A stretch of 64,000 nucleotides of DNA, taken from Prochlorococcus sp. AG-363-P19 (GTDB lineage Bacteria > Cyanobacteriota > Cyanobacteriia > PCC-6307 > Cyanobiaceae). The DNA lies in contig QCGG01000004.1 of NCBI GenBank assembly GCA_003280055.1, forward strand, positions 62,001-126,000, read 5' to 3'. The translations under genes and the position numbers were made by a program. A model generated the notes under the pieces. That model was not told where the DNA came from. It made no database searches and worked only from the letters and a program-made list of their open reading frames with translations. Below are positions 10,305-20,011 of the stretch, in pieces (within the stretch, counting starts at the first letter, position 1; each line of letters begins with the position of its first letter).

Positions 10305-11549
10305 GTGAATAACAGTGCAATGAAAAATAATCTGCCCATCTCAGAAACATTGAGCATGGCTATATCAACACTTAAGGCAAATAGATTAAGAAGTTTACTT
10401 ACAATGCTAGGTATTGTCATAGGAAATGCCTCTGTCATAACACTTGTAGGTGTAGGAAGAGGAGCTCAAAATCTTGCCAAAAATCAACTAAGCAATCTTG
10501 GAGCTAATGTTCTTTTTGTGGTTCCAGGCAATAATGACACAAGAAGACGTGGTGTTGCCTTCCCTAGAAACCTAGTTCTTGAGGATGCTGAGGCAATTGC
10601 GAAGCAAGTTCCTAGCGTGAAACGAGTAGCACCACAAATAACCTCCAATGAAGTTATTCAATCAGGTTCAAAAAGCACCTCAAGTTCTATATCTGGAATA
10701 ACACCTAACTTTCTTCCTGTACGTAGTTTTGAAGTTGCCAGCGGAAGATTCATTAGCAATCAAGACATGAGAAGTGCAAGAAGTGTTGTTGTTATAGGAC
10801 CAGACCTTAAAGACAAACTCTTTAAATCACAGAAACCAATAGGTAAAATAATAAGAATTAAAGATCAATCGTTCGAAGTGATTGGGGTTATGGCCCCCAA
10901 AGGAGCTGTTTTCGGAAATAATCAAGATGAAAATGCTTATATACCACTCTCAACAATGGTTAGCAGAGTAAAAGGAAGAGACCCTAACTTTGGAGTGAGT
11001 TTAAGCTTTATAAGTGTTGAAGCGAAAGATGAAAACAGTACTAGAGCAGCAAAATTTCAAATAACAAACCTCTTAAGACAAAGACATAAGATACTTAGAG
11101 AGGATGACTTCGCAGTTAGGTCTCAAAAGGATGCACTAACGATTGTCAGCACAATTACTGGAGGGCTAACATTTATGTTGGCTGCAATAGGTGGTGTTTC
11201 TTTAATTGTTGGAGGCATAGGGATAATGAATATTATGTTGGTTTCAGTTAGTGAACGGACTGAAGAAATCGGATTAAGAAAAGCTCTTGGAGCAAGAAGT
11301 TCAGATGTTTTGGCTCAGTTCCTAATTGAATCATTGATATTGGCAAGCCTTGGTGGTGTTATTGGTACTAGTGTAGGAATTGGAGCAATAACTATCGTCT
11401 CAGCAACAACTCCCTTACCCGCAACAATCAGCACCTTGACTGTGATTACAACTGTAAGCCTTTCAGGAGCTATTGGTTTGTTCTTTGGAGTGGTTCCTGC
11501 ACGTAGAGCTGCAAAGCTTGATCCAATCGTTGCCCTAAGAAGCCTCTAG
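10305..11549 (+). CDS. ABC transporter permease, MacB/FtsX type
   Basis: N-term LKANRLRSLLTMLGIVIGNASVITLVGVGRGA, C-term GGIGIMNIMLVSVSERTEEIGLRKALGA. Confidence 0.88.
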   Translation: MNNSAMKNNLPISETLSMAISTLKANRLRSLLTMLGIVIGNASVITLVGVGRGAQNLAKNQLSNLGANVLFVVPGNNDTRRRGVAFPRNLVLEDAEAIAKQVPSVKRVAPQITSNEVIQSGSKSTSSSISGITPNFLPVRSFEVASGRFISNQDMRSARSVVVIGPDLKDKLFKSQKPIGKIIRIKDQSFEVIGVMAPKGAVFGNNQDENAYIPLSTMVSRVKGRDPNFGVSLSFISVEAKDENSTRAAKFQITNLLRQRHKILREDDFAVRSQKDALTIVSTITGGLTFMLAAIGGVSLIVGGIGIMNIMLVSVSERTEEIGLRKALGARSSDVLAQFLIESLILASLGGVIGTSVGIGAITIVSATTPLPATISTLTVITTVSLSGAIGLFFGVVPARRAAKLDPIVALRSL

Positions 11550-11675
11550 ACAAAAAAGAAAGACCCACTTTTTAATTCGTAAGTCAACCAAAAAAGAGAT
11601 CAATCCTCAACGACTTTTAATTAATCACACTAAACTACCTGTGACATAGACCAAATACTAGTTTCTAATTAAGCA

Positions 11676-13586
11676 ATGAATCAGCGCTGGCGTTTAATTC
11701 TTCTATGGTTTTTGCCATTCTGCATGGCTATTTTCTTGACATGGCAAGTCCTTGGAGTTTCAAAGCCAGGCTCGATGAGTTCAGAGGGGACAATGATCGC
11801 CCCAAGAAACACTGCAGTATCTAGGATGAGTTATGGAAGATTTCTAGATTATGTAGAAGCAGGAAGAGTGACCTCTGTAGATATTTATGATGGTGGTAGA
11901 AATGCAGTAGTTGAAGCTGTTGACCCTGATCTTGATAACAGGGTTCAGAAAATCAGGGTTGATCTACCAGGTCTTGCACCAGAACTAATTGACACCTTGA
12001 AAACTGAAGGAATCAGTTTTGATATTCACCCTCCAAGAAAAGCATCTCCAGCATTAGGAGTATTTGGAAATCTTTTATTCCCACTTTTATTAATTGGTGG
12101 ACTAATTCTTCTTGCTAGGAGATCAAACTCAATGCCTGGCGGACCCGGCCAAGCAATGCAATTTGGAAAAACTAAAGCACGTTTTGCAATGGAAGCAGAA
12201 ACTGGTGTGAAATTTGATGACGTTGCTGGTATTTCTGAAGCAAAGCAAGATCTACAAGAGGTAGTGACTTTTCTAAAACAACCAGAAAGATTCACATCTA
12301 TAGGAGCTCGAATACCTAAAGGAGTACTTTTAATTGGACCACCTGGTACAGGTAAAACACTTCTAGCTAAAGCAATAGCTGGAGAAGCTGGTGTTCCTTT
12401 TTTCTCCTTATCTGGTTCCGAATTTGTTGAAATGTTTGTTGGTGTAGGTGCTAGTCGTGTGCGAGATCTCTTCAAAAGAGCGAAGGAAAATAATCCTTGT
12501 CTGATATTTATTGATGAAATTGATGCGGTTGGTCGCCAGAGAGGAGCGGGTATTGGAGGAGGTAATGACGAAAGAGAACAAACCTTGAATCAACTACTTA
12601 CAGAAATGGATGGCTTTGAAGGTAATAGTGGAATAATTATTATTGCAGCAACTAATAGACCTGATGTTCTTGACTCTGCGTTAATGAGACCAGGAAGATT
12701 TGACCGTCAAGTTTCAGTAGATGCTCCTGATATAAAAGGAAGACTTTCAATTCTTAAAGTTCATTCAAAAAACAAAAAACTTGAAGAAAGTCTTTCTCTT
12801 GAAAATATTGCTAGGAGAACACCAGGGTTTACAGGTGCTGACTTAGCAAACCTGCTTAATGAAGCGGCAATCCTCACTGCCAGAAGGAGAAAAAAAGCTA
12901 TTACTTTAGATGAAGTTGATGACGCTGTGGACAGGATTATAGCTGGAATGGAAGGTCAACCTTTAACAGATGGTAAGAGCAAAAGGCTTATTGCATACCA
13001 TGAAATTGGCCACGCTTTAATAGGAACATTAGTCAAAGATCACGACCCTGTTCAAAAAGTAACTCTTATCCCTAGAGGACAAGCTAAAGGTCTTACTTGG
13101 TTCTCTCCAGATGACGAGCAATCCCTAATTAGCAAAGCACAACTAAGAGCAAGAATCATGGGCGCACTTGGGGGAAGGGCAGCAGAAGATATAGTTTTTG
13201 GATACTCAGAAGTAACTACAGGTGCAGGGGGAGATATACAACAAGTAGCCTCATTAGCTAGACAGATGGTTACCCGTTTTGGAATGAGTGACTTAGGACC
13301 TGTATCTCTAGAGAATGGAAGCCAGGAAGTTTTTTTAGGAAGAGATTTAATGACTCGTAATGATGTTTCAGATGCAATATCACGTCAAATAGACGAAAAA
13401 GTCAGAGAGATGGTTAAAAGTTGTTATAAAGAAACCCTTTCCATACTGTCAAAACAAAGAGAATTAATGGATAGATTAGTTGATTTGCTTATAGAGAAAG
13501 AAACTATTGATGGGGATGAACTTAAAGGTGTTGTCACTGAGTATACTCCTATACCTGAAAAAGAACGGACAGTTCCAATTCTCTAA
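11676..13586 (+). CDS. ftsH: ATP-dependent zinc metalloprotease FtsH
   Basis: AAA motif [26 protein letters not shown] region, zinc motif HEIGHAL. Confidence 0.97.
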   Translation: MNQRWRLILLWFLPFCMAIFLTWQVLGVSKPGSMSSEGTMIAPRNTAVSRMSYGRFLDYVEAGRVTSVDIYDGGRNAVVEAVDPDLDNRVQKIRVDLPGLAPELIDTLKTEGISFDIHPPRKASPALGVFGNLLFPLLLIGGLILLARRSNSMPGGPGQAMQFGKTKARFAMEAETGVKFDDVAGISEAKQDLQEVVTFLKQPERFTSIGARIPKGVLLIGPPGTGKTLLAKAIAGEAGVPFFSLSGSEFVEMFVGVGASRVRDLFKRAKENNPCLIFIDEIDAVGRQRGAGIGGGNDEREQTLNQLLTEMDGFEGNSGIIIIAATNRPDVLDSALMRPGRFDRQVSVDAPDIKGRLSILKVHSKNKKLEESLSLENIARRTPGFTGADLANLLNEAAILTARRRKKAITLDEVDDAVDRIIAGMEGQPLTDGKSKRLIAYHEIGHALIGTLVKDHDPVQKVTLIPRGQAKGLTWFSPDDEQSLISKAQLRARIMGALGGRAAEDIVFGYSEVTTGAGGDIQQVASLARQMVTRFGMSDLGPVSLENGSQEVFLGRDLMTRNDVSDAISRQIDEKVREMVKSCYKETLSILSKQRELMDRLVDLLIEKETIDGDELKGVVTEYTPIPEKERTVPIL

Positions 13587-13618
13587 ACTTAAAGGTATCG
13601 TCAGTACAACATAAAAAT

Positions 13619-14212
13619 TTAGCCAACAGAATGTACAGGTTTTTTATCTAAGACTGTATCAATAATTCCATATTCAATAGCTTCTGAAGGAGACATAAAA
13701 AAGTCTCTATCTGTATCGCCTTCTATTCTTGAAAGAGGTTGTCCAGTTCTACTTGAAAGTTCATTATTTAATCTACCTTTAAGATAAAGTATTTCATCAG
13801 CTTGAATTCTGATATCACTAGCTTGTCCACGAGCCCCTCCAAGTGGTTGATGAATCATTATTCTTGAATGCTGAAGACTACTTCTTTTACCCTTTGCACC
13901 TGCACATAAAAGGAAGGCACCCATACTTGCAGCTAATCCAACGCAAACAGTATGAACATCTGGCTTAACATGCTGCATCGTATCGAAAATACCTAAACCA
14001 TCATAAACAGACCCTCCAGGAGAATTTATATAGAGAAAAATATCTTTGTCTGGGTCTTCAGCCTCTAAGAAAAGGAGTTGAGCAACAATACGATTGGCCG
14101 AGTCGCTGGTTACAGGCTCACCTAGAAAAACGATCCTTTCCCTTAAAAGCCTGGAATAGATGTCAAATGCTCTTTCTCCACGGCCCGATTCTTCTATAAC
14201 TATCGGGATCAT
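13619..14212 (-). CDS. clpP: ATP-dependent Clp protease proteolytic subunit
   Basis: [34 protein letters not shown]...[11 protein letters not shown]...[12 protein letters not shown]. Start at internal Met 14212 rather than 14305. Confidence 0.95.
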   Translation of the reverse strand: MIPIVIEESGRGERAFDIYSRLLRERIVFLGEPVTSDSANRIVAQLLFLEAEDPDKDIFLYINSPGGSVYDGLGIFDTMQHVKPDVHTVCVGLAASMGAFLLCAGAKGKRSSLQHSRIMIHQPLGGARGQASDIRIQADEILYLKGRLNNELSSRTGQPLSRIEGDTDRDFFMSPSEAIEYGIIDTVLDKKPVHSVG

Positions 14213-14290
14213 GCTTAAAATCTCCTTTTCCTCTATCTTAATAGGAAGTGCAAAAAAGCTAAAGTAAAATCCTGCTAGCTCAAATAAAAA

Positions 14291-14908
14291 ATGAATGAAA
14301 GACAAACAGTAGAAGGTAGCAAGCGCGCCTTCTTAAAATCCTTCCAGCACGTAATCCCACCTTTATATAGGCGCGTAATAGACGAATTAGTAGTAGAACT
14401 CAATCTAATAAGCAACCAAAAAGACTTTCAACAGAATGCCTTGTTCTCGATTGGCCTAAATGAAGTTTTTACTACATTGACTCAAGGCTACCAACCAGTA
14501 GAACATTTACCTACACTGTTTGATGCATTATGTAGAAGCACAAGCTTTGACTCAGTAAGAGTCAAATCACAAGTTCAAAAGATACAAATAGAAAACAAAC
14601 CAAAAACCATTGATGACATAAAAACTCTATTAAATGGTGAAAGTAAACAAATTAACTCCGTAAAACATTATTCAAGGTTAATGGCTATAGGACTATATCA
14701 GCTGGTAATGGAAACAGAATTATTTCCTGAAAGGCAAATGGTAATAAACGAGAGTCTCAAATTATCAGAAGGGATAGGTCTACCCTATTCGAGAGTAGAG
14801 AAGGATTTAAGTTTATATAATTCAACTATAGAAAGATTTGAACAAGCTATTGAACTTATGAAGGAAACAGCATTAACAGAAAAGAAAAAAAGAGGAATCT
14901 CTAAATAA
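14291..14908 (+). CDS. thf1: Photosystem II biogenesis protein Psp29 / Thylakoid formation 1
   Basis: [35 protein letters not shown]...[10 protein letters not shown], typical of Psp29/Thf1. Confidence 0.9.
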   Translation: MNERQTVEGSKRAFLKSFQHVIPPLYRRVIDELVVELNLISNQKDFQQNALFSIGLNEVFTTLTQGYQPVEHLPTLFDALCRSTSFDSVRVKSQVQKIQIENKPKTIDDIKTLLNGESKQINSVKHYSRLMAIGLYQLVMETELFPERQMVINESLKLSEGIGLPYSRVEKDLSLYNSTIERFEQAIELMKETALTEKKKRGISK

Positions 14909-14971
14909 AAATAAAAATAAAAAAAGCTAATTCATTAGCGAACATAAAAGGTTAAAAGTTTTTAATATGTT

Positions 14972-15163
14972 TTACTTAGTATCCTGTTTTTTCACCCGAC
15001 GGCGATCTCGCCAATTTATAAGTGAAAGGTAGGCAACTGAAATAGTTACAAACAGGAGTAAAGACAGTGCTACAACCTGCAGGTAGTCATTTAGTGTGAC
15101 TAGCTCAAGAAAAAGAGGGGGTTCAAAAATCAATTGAACCGTCTCCGTTGCGGCCCCAAACAA
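14972..15163 (-). CDS. Small single-TM protein with C-terminal WRDRRR, overlapping petN
   Basis: [33 protein letters not shown]. All in-frame ATG/TTG starts lie inside petN. Confidence 0.55.
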   Translation of the reverse strand: MFGAATETVQLIFEPPLFLELVTLNDYLQVVALSLLLFVTISVAYLSLINWRDRRRVKKQDTK

Positions 15164-15224
15164 CCATGGCGATCGAAAATGTGAAAACCGCTGCTAGTGC
15201 TGCCCAGGCAAATGTAAATAACAT
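15123..15224 (-). CDS. petN: Cytochrome b6-f complex subunit 8 (PetN), 33 aa, missing from the ORF track because of size
   Basis: Manual translation [33 protein letters not shown]. Confidence 0.92.
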   Translation of the reverse strand: MLFTFAWAALAAVFTFSIAMVVWGRNGDGSIDF

Positions 15225-15291
15225 GGTTCTTGATTCTTGTCTCAAGACTATAGGCTGTCATAAGGCTAAACGCTTCATAAGCACCTAAATA

Positions 15292-15588
15292 ATGACGTAT
15301 ACAAAGTCAAGCTCCACTCCTTTGCTAGAGAAGAAAGTAGCAAGCGAAAAGTACCCGGAGGCTCGTGTAATCGTTTTAGATGACGATGTAAACACTTTTG
15401 AGCATGTCGTAAAAAGCCTATTAAAAATAATTCCAGGAATGTCAAAAGAGAGAGCTTGGGAACACGCCAATCGAATCGACAAGGATGGAGCTTCCGAGGT
15501 CTGGTGTGGTCCCCTAGAGCAAGCTGAGCTCTACCATCAACAGTTATCAGGCCAGGGGTTAACGATGGCACCAATAGAAAGATGCTGA
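15292..15588 (+). CDS. clpS: ATP-dependent Clp protease adaptor ClpS
   Basis: YPEARVIVLDDDVNTFEHVVKSLLKIIPGMSKERAWEHANRIDKDGASEVWCGPLEQAELYHQQL. Confidence 0.93.
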   Translation: MTYTKSSSTPLLEKKVASEKYPEARVIVLDDDVNTFEHVVKSLLKIIPGMSKERAWEHANRIDKDGASEVWCGPLEQAELYHQQLSGQGLTMAPIERC

Positions 15589-15658
15589 CTATTGAATTAA
15601 AAGAGTACTGCCCAAAGAATTGGCCATGCAGGCGAATGATTTGGAGTGATTTTGAGCA

Positions 15659-15967
15659 CTACTGAACAGATTGCCTAGAGGGCACAGTAATATCAGAAAT
15701 TTTAATTAATGAAAGAAAAGCTTGATATCTAAATTCATTAGTTATGGAATTTAAAACATATCGCAAGGCCCTTCCAGGAACCAAAACTATCCCGTGAATA
15801 TCATGACCATGTAATTCAACAGACAACAATCTATATTCAGAGCCTAAGGCGTTACAAAGGGGTTCATGGACAATTCTTGTCAATGAGCTAACTGAGCTGA
15901 TCATTTTCTGGAATAAACCCATTATTGTCGTAGCTAGATCTTTCAAACTTGGCCATGAGCCAAACAA
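15659..15967 (-). CDS. Conserved hypothetical protein
   Basis: Open 102-aa frame divergent from the DUF2103-type gene. No recognised domain. Confidence 0.5.
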   Translation of the reverse strand: MFGSWPSLKDLATTIMGLFQKMISSVSSLTRIVHEPLCNALGSEYRLLSVELHGHDIHGIVLVPGRALRYVLNSITNEFRYQAFLSLIKISDITVPSRQSVQ

Positions 15968-15970
15968 ACC

Positions 15971-16273
15971 TTGGGAAGACTAGTTTTAACTCACAGTACT
16001 TATATAAAGGGATTGGTAGCTTTACTAAAAAAACTGGTTGTCTTGGAAGGGATTCAAACAATAACGCCTGGAGTAATAACTAGGGGAAAAGGAAAATCCG
16101 AATCACTTGTGATAAGGGTTACAAGAAAGACATTATCGGGCTATAAACTGGTAGCAAGAAAAGGGAAAGAGGCTCAAGAAATCTATATAATTACAAAAAT
16201 GGATGAGGAATTGTTAAAGAAATCAATTTTAAAAGTGGAAAACAAGACAAAAAGAGTTTATGAACAAGATTAA
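15971..16273 (+). CDS. DUF2103-type protein
   Basis: MGRLVLTHSTYIKGLVALLKKLVVLEGIQTITPGVITRGKGKSE; basic small protein resembling DUF2103. Confidence 0.65.
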   Translation: MGRLVLTHSTYIKGLVALLKKLVVLEGIQTITPGVITRGKGKSESLVIRVTRKTLSGYKLVARKGKEAQEIYIITKMDEELLKKSILKVENKTKRVYEQD

Positions 16274-16487
16274 TGAAGAGTTTCTTTTCGGAAAAGACAA
16301 TTATATTAGATATTTAGATAACTAAAAATACTTGTCTGGCATGAGTTATTCTGTGTTTTTTAACAATGGGATGGGAGGGAGGTACTATAATTGAGATTCA
16401 TAGTAAATTCATAGCTATAATATTAGGTAATTATTTATAATAAAGGATTTAAAAAGCTATTGATGAGTTTGATTTAAAAAATCAATA

Positions 16488-16516
16488 AAAAAGCCCTTTG
16501 CAAAGCAGAGGGCAGG
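16488..16516 (-). terminator. Intrinsic terminator (minus strand)
   Basis: Minus strand reads GCCCTCTGCTTTGCAAAGGGC followed by TTTTTTATTG. No annotated minus-strand gene ends here. Confidence 0.6.
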
Positions 16517-16795
16517 TGATGGGGATAAGCCAATATGTCCTATTTGTTCTGCACTGGATAGGTCTAAAATTGAGAAAAGTGCAAACCTGAGTAGCTTTTA
16601 AGACTTCTTTTTAGGCTCAGAGAGGGATTTGAACACTGTTACATTCTGCTAAGAACTAACAAAAGCATATCTGCATTTGTTAGTAATTGCTGACCGTTTA
16701 AATCTCTATAGTTTTCTTGAAACAAACAAATTCAAAGGAAATATTTGAAAATAATCTAAAAGACGTTATTAATTGGGAGTGAATAAAAAAGATTA

Positions 16796-17056
16796 ATGAA
16801 AAGCACAAACTGGAAAACCTCTGGAACAGCAAGTGAAGAATTAGGCGTCAGCCAAGAGACATTGATGAAATGGTGTGAATTGGATTATCTACATGAAGGT
16901 ACCCATTGGAAATTTATATCTACTAATAACAAAAAAGGTTTTTTTTTTAGAGGTAGGAATAAAAATAAAACAGTAATATATCATTTGCCATGGTGCAAAG
17001 AAGCTATGAATAAATGGAAAGATAGAGATGCAAGGATTCCAAGACTGGTTGCCTAG
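16796..17056 (+). CDS. Excisionase-like / winged-HTH small DNA-binding protein
   Basis: TASEELGVSQETLMKWCELDYLHEGTHWKF...VIYHLPWCKEAMNKW resembles AlpA/Xis-type HTH proteins. Contains a 10-T tract. Confidence 0.5.
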   Translation: MKSTNWKTSGTASEELGVSQETLMKWCELDYLHEGTHWKFISTNNKKGFFFRGRNKNKTVIYHLPWCKEAMNKWKDRDARIPRLVA

Positions 17057-17090
17057 CCTAATCTAAATAGCCTGTTAAATTAAATAGTTA

Positions 17091-17330
17091 TTAGTATCTA
17101 AATCTACGAACTACAGTAGCAGCACCTCCATTCTCGCTATTTAGGTATAACAGCCATTGTCTGGTTTCTAAATCGTGGTCACACCCGTAATGTTTAATGG
17201 GGGTACTTTCATTAAGCATTTTGTGGCACTGTTGATCAGCCTCAAAGGCAGAGCGATATGAAGTGAAATATTTGAATCCGAAATAGAGAGCTATACAAAA
17301 GGTAGAAATAGCAATGAAAGTCTTATTCAA
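17091..17330 (-). CDS. Hypothetical protein with N-terminal TM or signal helix
   Basis: MNKTFIAISTFCIALYFGFKYF then soluble tail with two Cys. 79 aa. Confidence 0.5.
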   Translation of the reverse strand: MNKTFIAISTFCIALYFGFKYFTSYRSAFEADQQCHKMLNESTPIKHYGCDHDLETRQWLLYLNSENGGAATVVRRFRY

Positions 17331-17406
17331 GGTTGATTTGAAGAGTAATATATAAAATTCTACTTTAGTTGAACAAGATTTAAAAAATTATTATAAAATA
17401 AAATAA

Positions 17407-17784
17407 TTAGAATTTATCTTCCAAGTTGTTGATATTTCCTTTTTGAAATTCGGACAATAGATTTACAAGTAAGAACCACATAATCATTCCAGTTACAAGA
17501 ATTATGGAATAAGATGCTATAAGTGAATTTCTAAAAGAGAAATCATAAATATAAAGAACTACGGTAAATATGAGTGCAATAGACAAAAGAGCAATTAACC
17601 AGGTGCTAAGTGTGTAGGCGTTAAAAAGGGGTAGAAGTGGCTTATTGGTTTGGTAAAAGTCAGTAAATTTAGTTTTAAGTTGCCAAAAAAAAGCTAGTGA
17701 AGAAAAGGTAGTAAAAAAAATGGCAATAATAATTAACTGAAATGGAGTAATGAATTCAGGTATTGCCTCAATTGTATTAATCAT
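17407..17784 (-). CDS. Hypothetical multi-TM membrane protein
   Basis: 125 aa with about 4 hydrophobic helices. Confidence 0.5.
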   Translation of the reverse strand: MINTIEAIPEFITPFQLIIIAIFFTTFSSLAFFWQLKTKFTDFYQTNKPLLPLFNAYTLSTWLIALLSIALIFTVVLYIYDFSFRNSLIASYSIILVTGMIMWFLLVNLLSEFQKGNINNLEDKF

Positions 17785-17968
17785 GAACTAAAGTTCTTAT
17801 AGAAGACTAGACTATCTTGTTAAAGTAACATACTTTATTATTGTTTGCAGATAAGGTGAGAGATAAAAGAGAAACGAAGTTGGATTATCGTAACAGTTCA
17901 GGCCAGAAAGCAAAAGGGCCAAAAGATGAAAAGTGGCTAGTATATAAATGATGTATTAAAAGCCCAAA

Positions 17969-18148
17969 ATGACTTTTTCTGCAGTCAAGGACTACGCTTC
18001 CTATGACATGCTTCTATTAGTATTAGGTGCATTTTTCATTTCTGGGGTTGGATTAATGAGCATAACCTTCTTTTTAGACGATTATTGGGGTGACGAAGGG
18101 TTTAGAAAATATTTAAAAGATGGTAAAAGGGAAAAGATAAATAACTAA
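17969..18148 (+). CDS. Small membrane protein (59 aa), not in ORF track
   Basis: Manual translation MTFSAVKDYASYDMLLLVLGAFFISGVGLMSITFFLDDYWGDEGFRKYLKDGKREKINN*. Single TM, acidic/aromatic then basic tail. Confidence 0.55.
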   Translation: MTFSAVKDYASYDMLLLVLGAFFISGVGLMSITFFLDDYWGDEGFRKYLKDGKREKINN

Positions 18149-18254
18149 TCACATTGACAAAAGTTTGATATTTAACTACTTCATCAGAAAAACATCTTAG
18201 TTTAGAATTATATTTGGTTTTCATAACTACTATTTCACGATTTAGATTGTCTAG

Positions 18255-18629
18255 TTAGTAAATGTTGCTCGAAAATAAACTTGGACGCTGCCAAGCTAGA
18301 GCTATCAACATTAGGGCGAATTCAGAGGATAGTTTATGTTCATTAATTAATTTATTTTGAACAAAATTCTTTTTCTTTCCGTTTAAAAATAAATCCACTA
18401 CCTCCGAAATAAGTTCGTCATACTGTAAAACGATAGTCAAGGAATGTAAGGAAGTTTCTAAAATAAATCGTGCAAATGCAGAATCAGATCGACCTAGCAA
18501 TTGGGTTGGGTATTGGTTTGTACAAAATGATAGATGAGATTGGTTTCGAGAAAGTGAGCGTACGTGCCTTAGAGATTCTATCGTCTCTAGAGATAATCTC
18601 ACATTGATCTGAGAATCCAGTGCTTCCAA
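18255..18629 (-). CDS. Hypothetical protein
   Basis: 124-aa open frame, divergent from 18748 gene. Confidence 0.5.
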   Translation of the reverse strand: MEALDSQINVRLSLETIESLRHVRSLSRNQSHLSFCTNQYPTQLLGRSDSAFARFILETSLHSLTIVLQYDELISEVVDLFLNGKKKNFVQNKLINEHKLSSEFALMLIALAWQRPSLFSSNIY

Positions 18630-18747
18630 GGTGTTCCTTCCATTTGTAATTATACAATTTGAATTGTAGCATAGAGTATTAAATCTATATTAATAGACTG
18701 GTATTATATGTTATCTTTTGATATCATAGAGATAGATATCATTTAAC

Positions 18748-19161
18748 ATGCAAAACAATTCGAAAGTAGTAGGCATACATGCTAAAGTTTGTATGCATGG
18801 CATTATCAACCTTTCATTGCCAGTCAGCAAAAAGAGTGAATACAAAAAAGGATTTGTTTATAGCAAACTTAACAAGAATCGTGATTGGATAGAAATAGGT
18901 TATGTCACGAACTTAGATTGGCTATTAGAATTAAATAAATTTGAGGAGTATGTAGTTTCGTGGAGAAATGGTCGGGCTATTGAAGTTAATTACTTGAAAT
19001 CGACCCTAAAAGAGCTTGGGTATAAGGAATCGATAATAGACGGGAGGTACGGTAACAGTAAAAGATTGCTTAACCACTTGGATATTTTATGTTGGCCAAG
19101 ACCTAAATTTAGTAAAGAGGCATTAAATTCACGCAGTATCATGAAAAAATATTCTAATTAG
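18748..19161 (+). CDS. Hypothetical protein
   Basis: 137 aa, MQNNSKVVGIHAKVCMHGIINLSLPVSKKSEYKKGFVYSKLNKNRDWIEIGYVTN. No family recognised. Confidence 0.5.
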   Translation: MQNNSKVVGIHAKVCMHGIINLSLPVSKKSEYKKGFVYSKLNKNRDWIEIGYVTNLDWLLELNKFEEYVVSWRNGRAIEVNYLKSTLKELGYKESIIDGRYGNSKRLLNHLDILCWPRPKFSKEALNSRSIMKKYSN

Positions 19162-19224
19162 TCCAGGAATCCATTGAAAAGATTCAGACTTGTAGTAAAT
19201 TTGTATAATTAATTCAGGTAATTC

Positions 19225-19518
19225 TTGTTTTCTGTAATTTCATTAATTGCATATACCCAGATAAGTACGTTGCCCATAACAAGCAACAAGATTTATAGTG
19301 ATATACATTCATGCTACTCAACGTTACACGACAATTGTTTAACTGTTCAGCATATAAGCCCTCCAGCACCAGGCCCGATTCCTATTAAGGTAATAAGATG
19401 GTCAGACAATTACAAAAGTAAACATGATACAACTAAAAAGTATAATAAAAATCGTAGAATAAAACCAAAAAACAATCGAAGTCCCTATCAGTTCAAAAGA
19501 GACCTTCAAGATTGGTAA
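19225..19518 (+). CDS. Hypothetical secreted or anchored small protein
   Basis: Hydrophobic N-term, two Cys, basic C-term. TTG start. Confidence 0.35.
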   Translation: MFSVISLIAYTQISTLPITSNKIYSDIHSCYSTLHDNCLTVQHISPPAPGPIPIKVIRWSDNYKSKHDTTKKYNKNRRIKPKNNRSPYQFKRDLQDW

Positions 19519-19925
19519 TTAAAATACTAATATATGATGTCAAAATTAAAATGAGTGTTGACTATTTCGTGAAACTCTTATCCAGGCTGCTCAAACCATT
19601 CAGAACTAAAGGTCAACACTCCCTCACTAACAGGGATATAAGTGAAGTCGTTGCTTTGAATAAACTGCAAATAGACAAAAGTTCTAGTGCTTCAAAGCAT
19701 AGGTTACAGGACATGCAAGTAAATTATTCTGTTTCCTCAAGCCAAAAACATGAGGGTAGTAAACTTACCAATTTACCTGGAGTAGGTCCCAAAGTAGCTA
19801 AGATTTTACTGGACGCTGGTTATAGGACATCCGAGGAAGTACTGGCAGCATCAAATGAAGAATTAATTAAAATCAAAGGTATAGGAGGGACTGTTTTAAA
19901 GAAAATCAGAAAGTCTAATAAGTAG
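19512..19925 (+). CDS. Helix-hairpin-helix DNA-binding domain protein
   Basis: C-terminal LTNLPGVGPKVAKILLDAGYRTSEEVLAASNEELIKIKGIGGTVLKKIRK, a tandem HhH motif. Confidence 0.65.
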   Translation: MVIKILIYDVKIKMSVDYFVKLLSRLLKPFRTKGQHSLTNRDISEVVALNKLQIDKSSSASKHRLQDMQVNYSVSSSQKHEGSKLTNLPGVGPKVAKILLDAGYRTSEEVLAASNEELIKIKGIGGTVLKKIRKSNK

Positions 19926-20011
19926 TTCTTATTGATATATAAGGGATCAATGAATTCTGCATTAGGCGATTGAGAACTAAAATGCTAATATAGAGTAGCT
20001 TATTTTCTTAC

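Noticed and set aside
12026-12475. 149-aa minus-strand ORF opposite ftsH, and similar antisense ORFs opposite pyk, ychF, pntB, polA and SNF transporter
   Set aside because: Shadow ORFs of long conserved genes, explained by codon bias in the sense strand.
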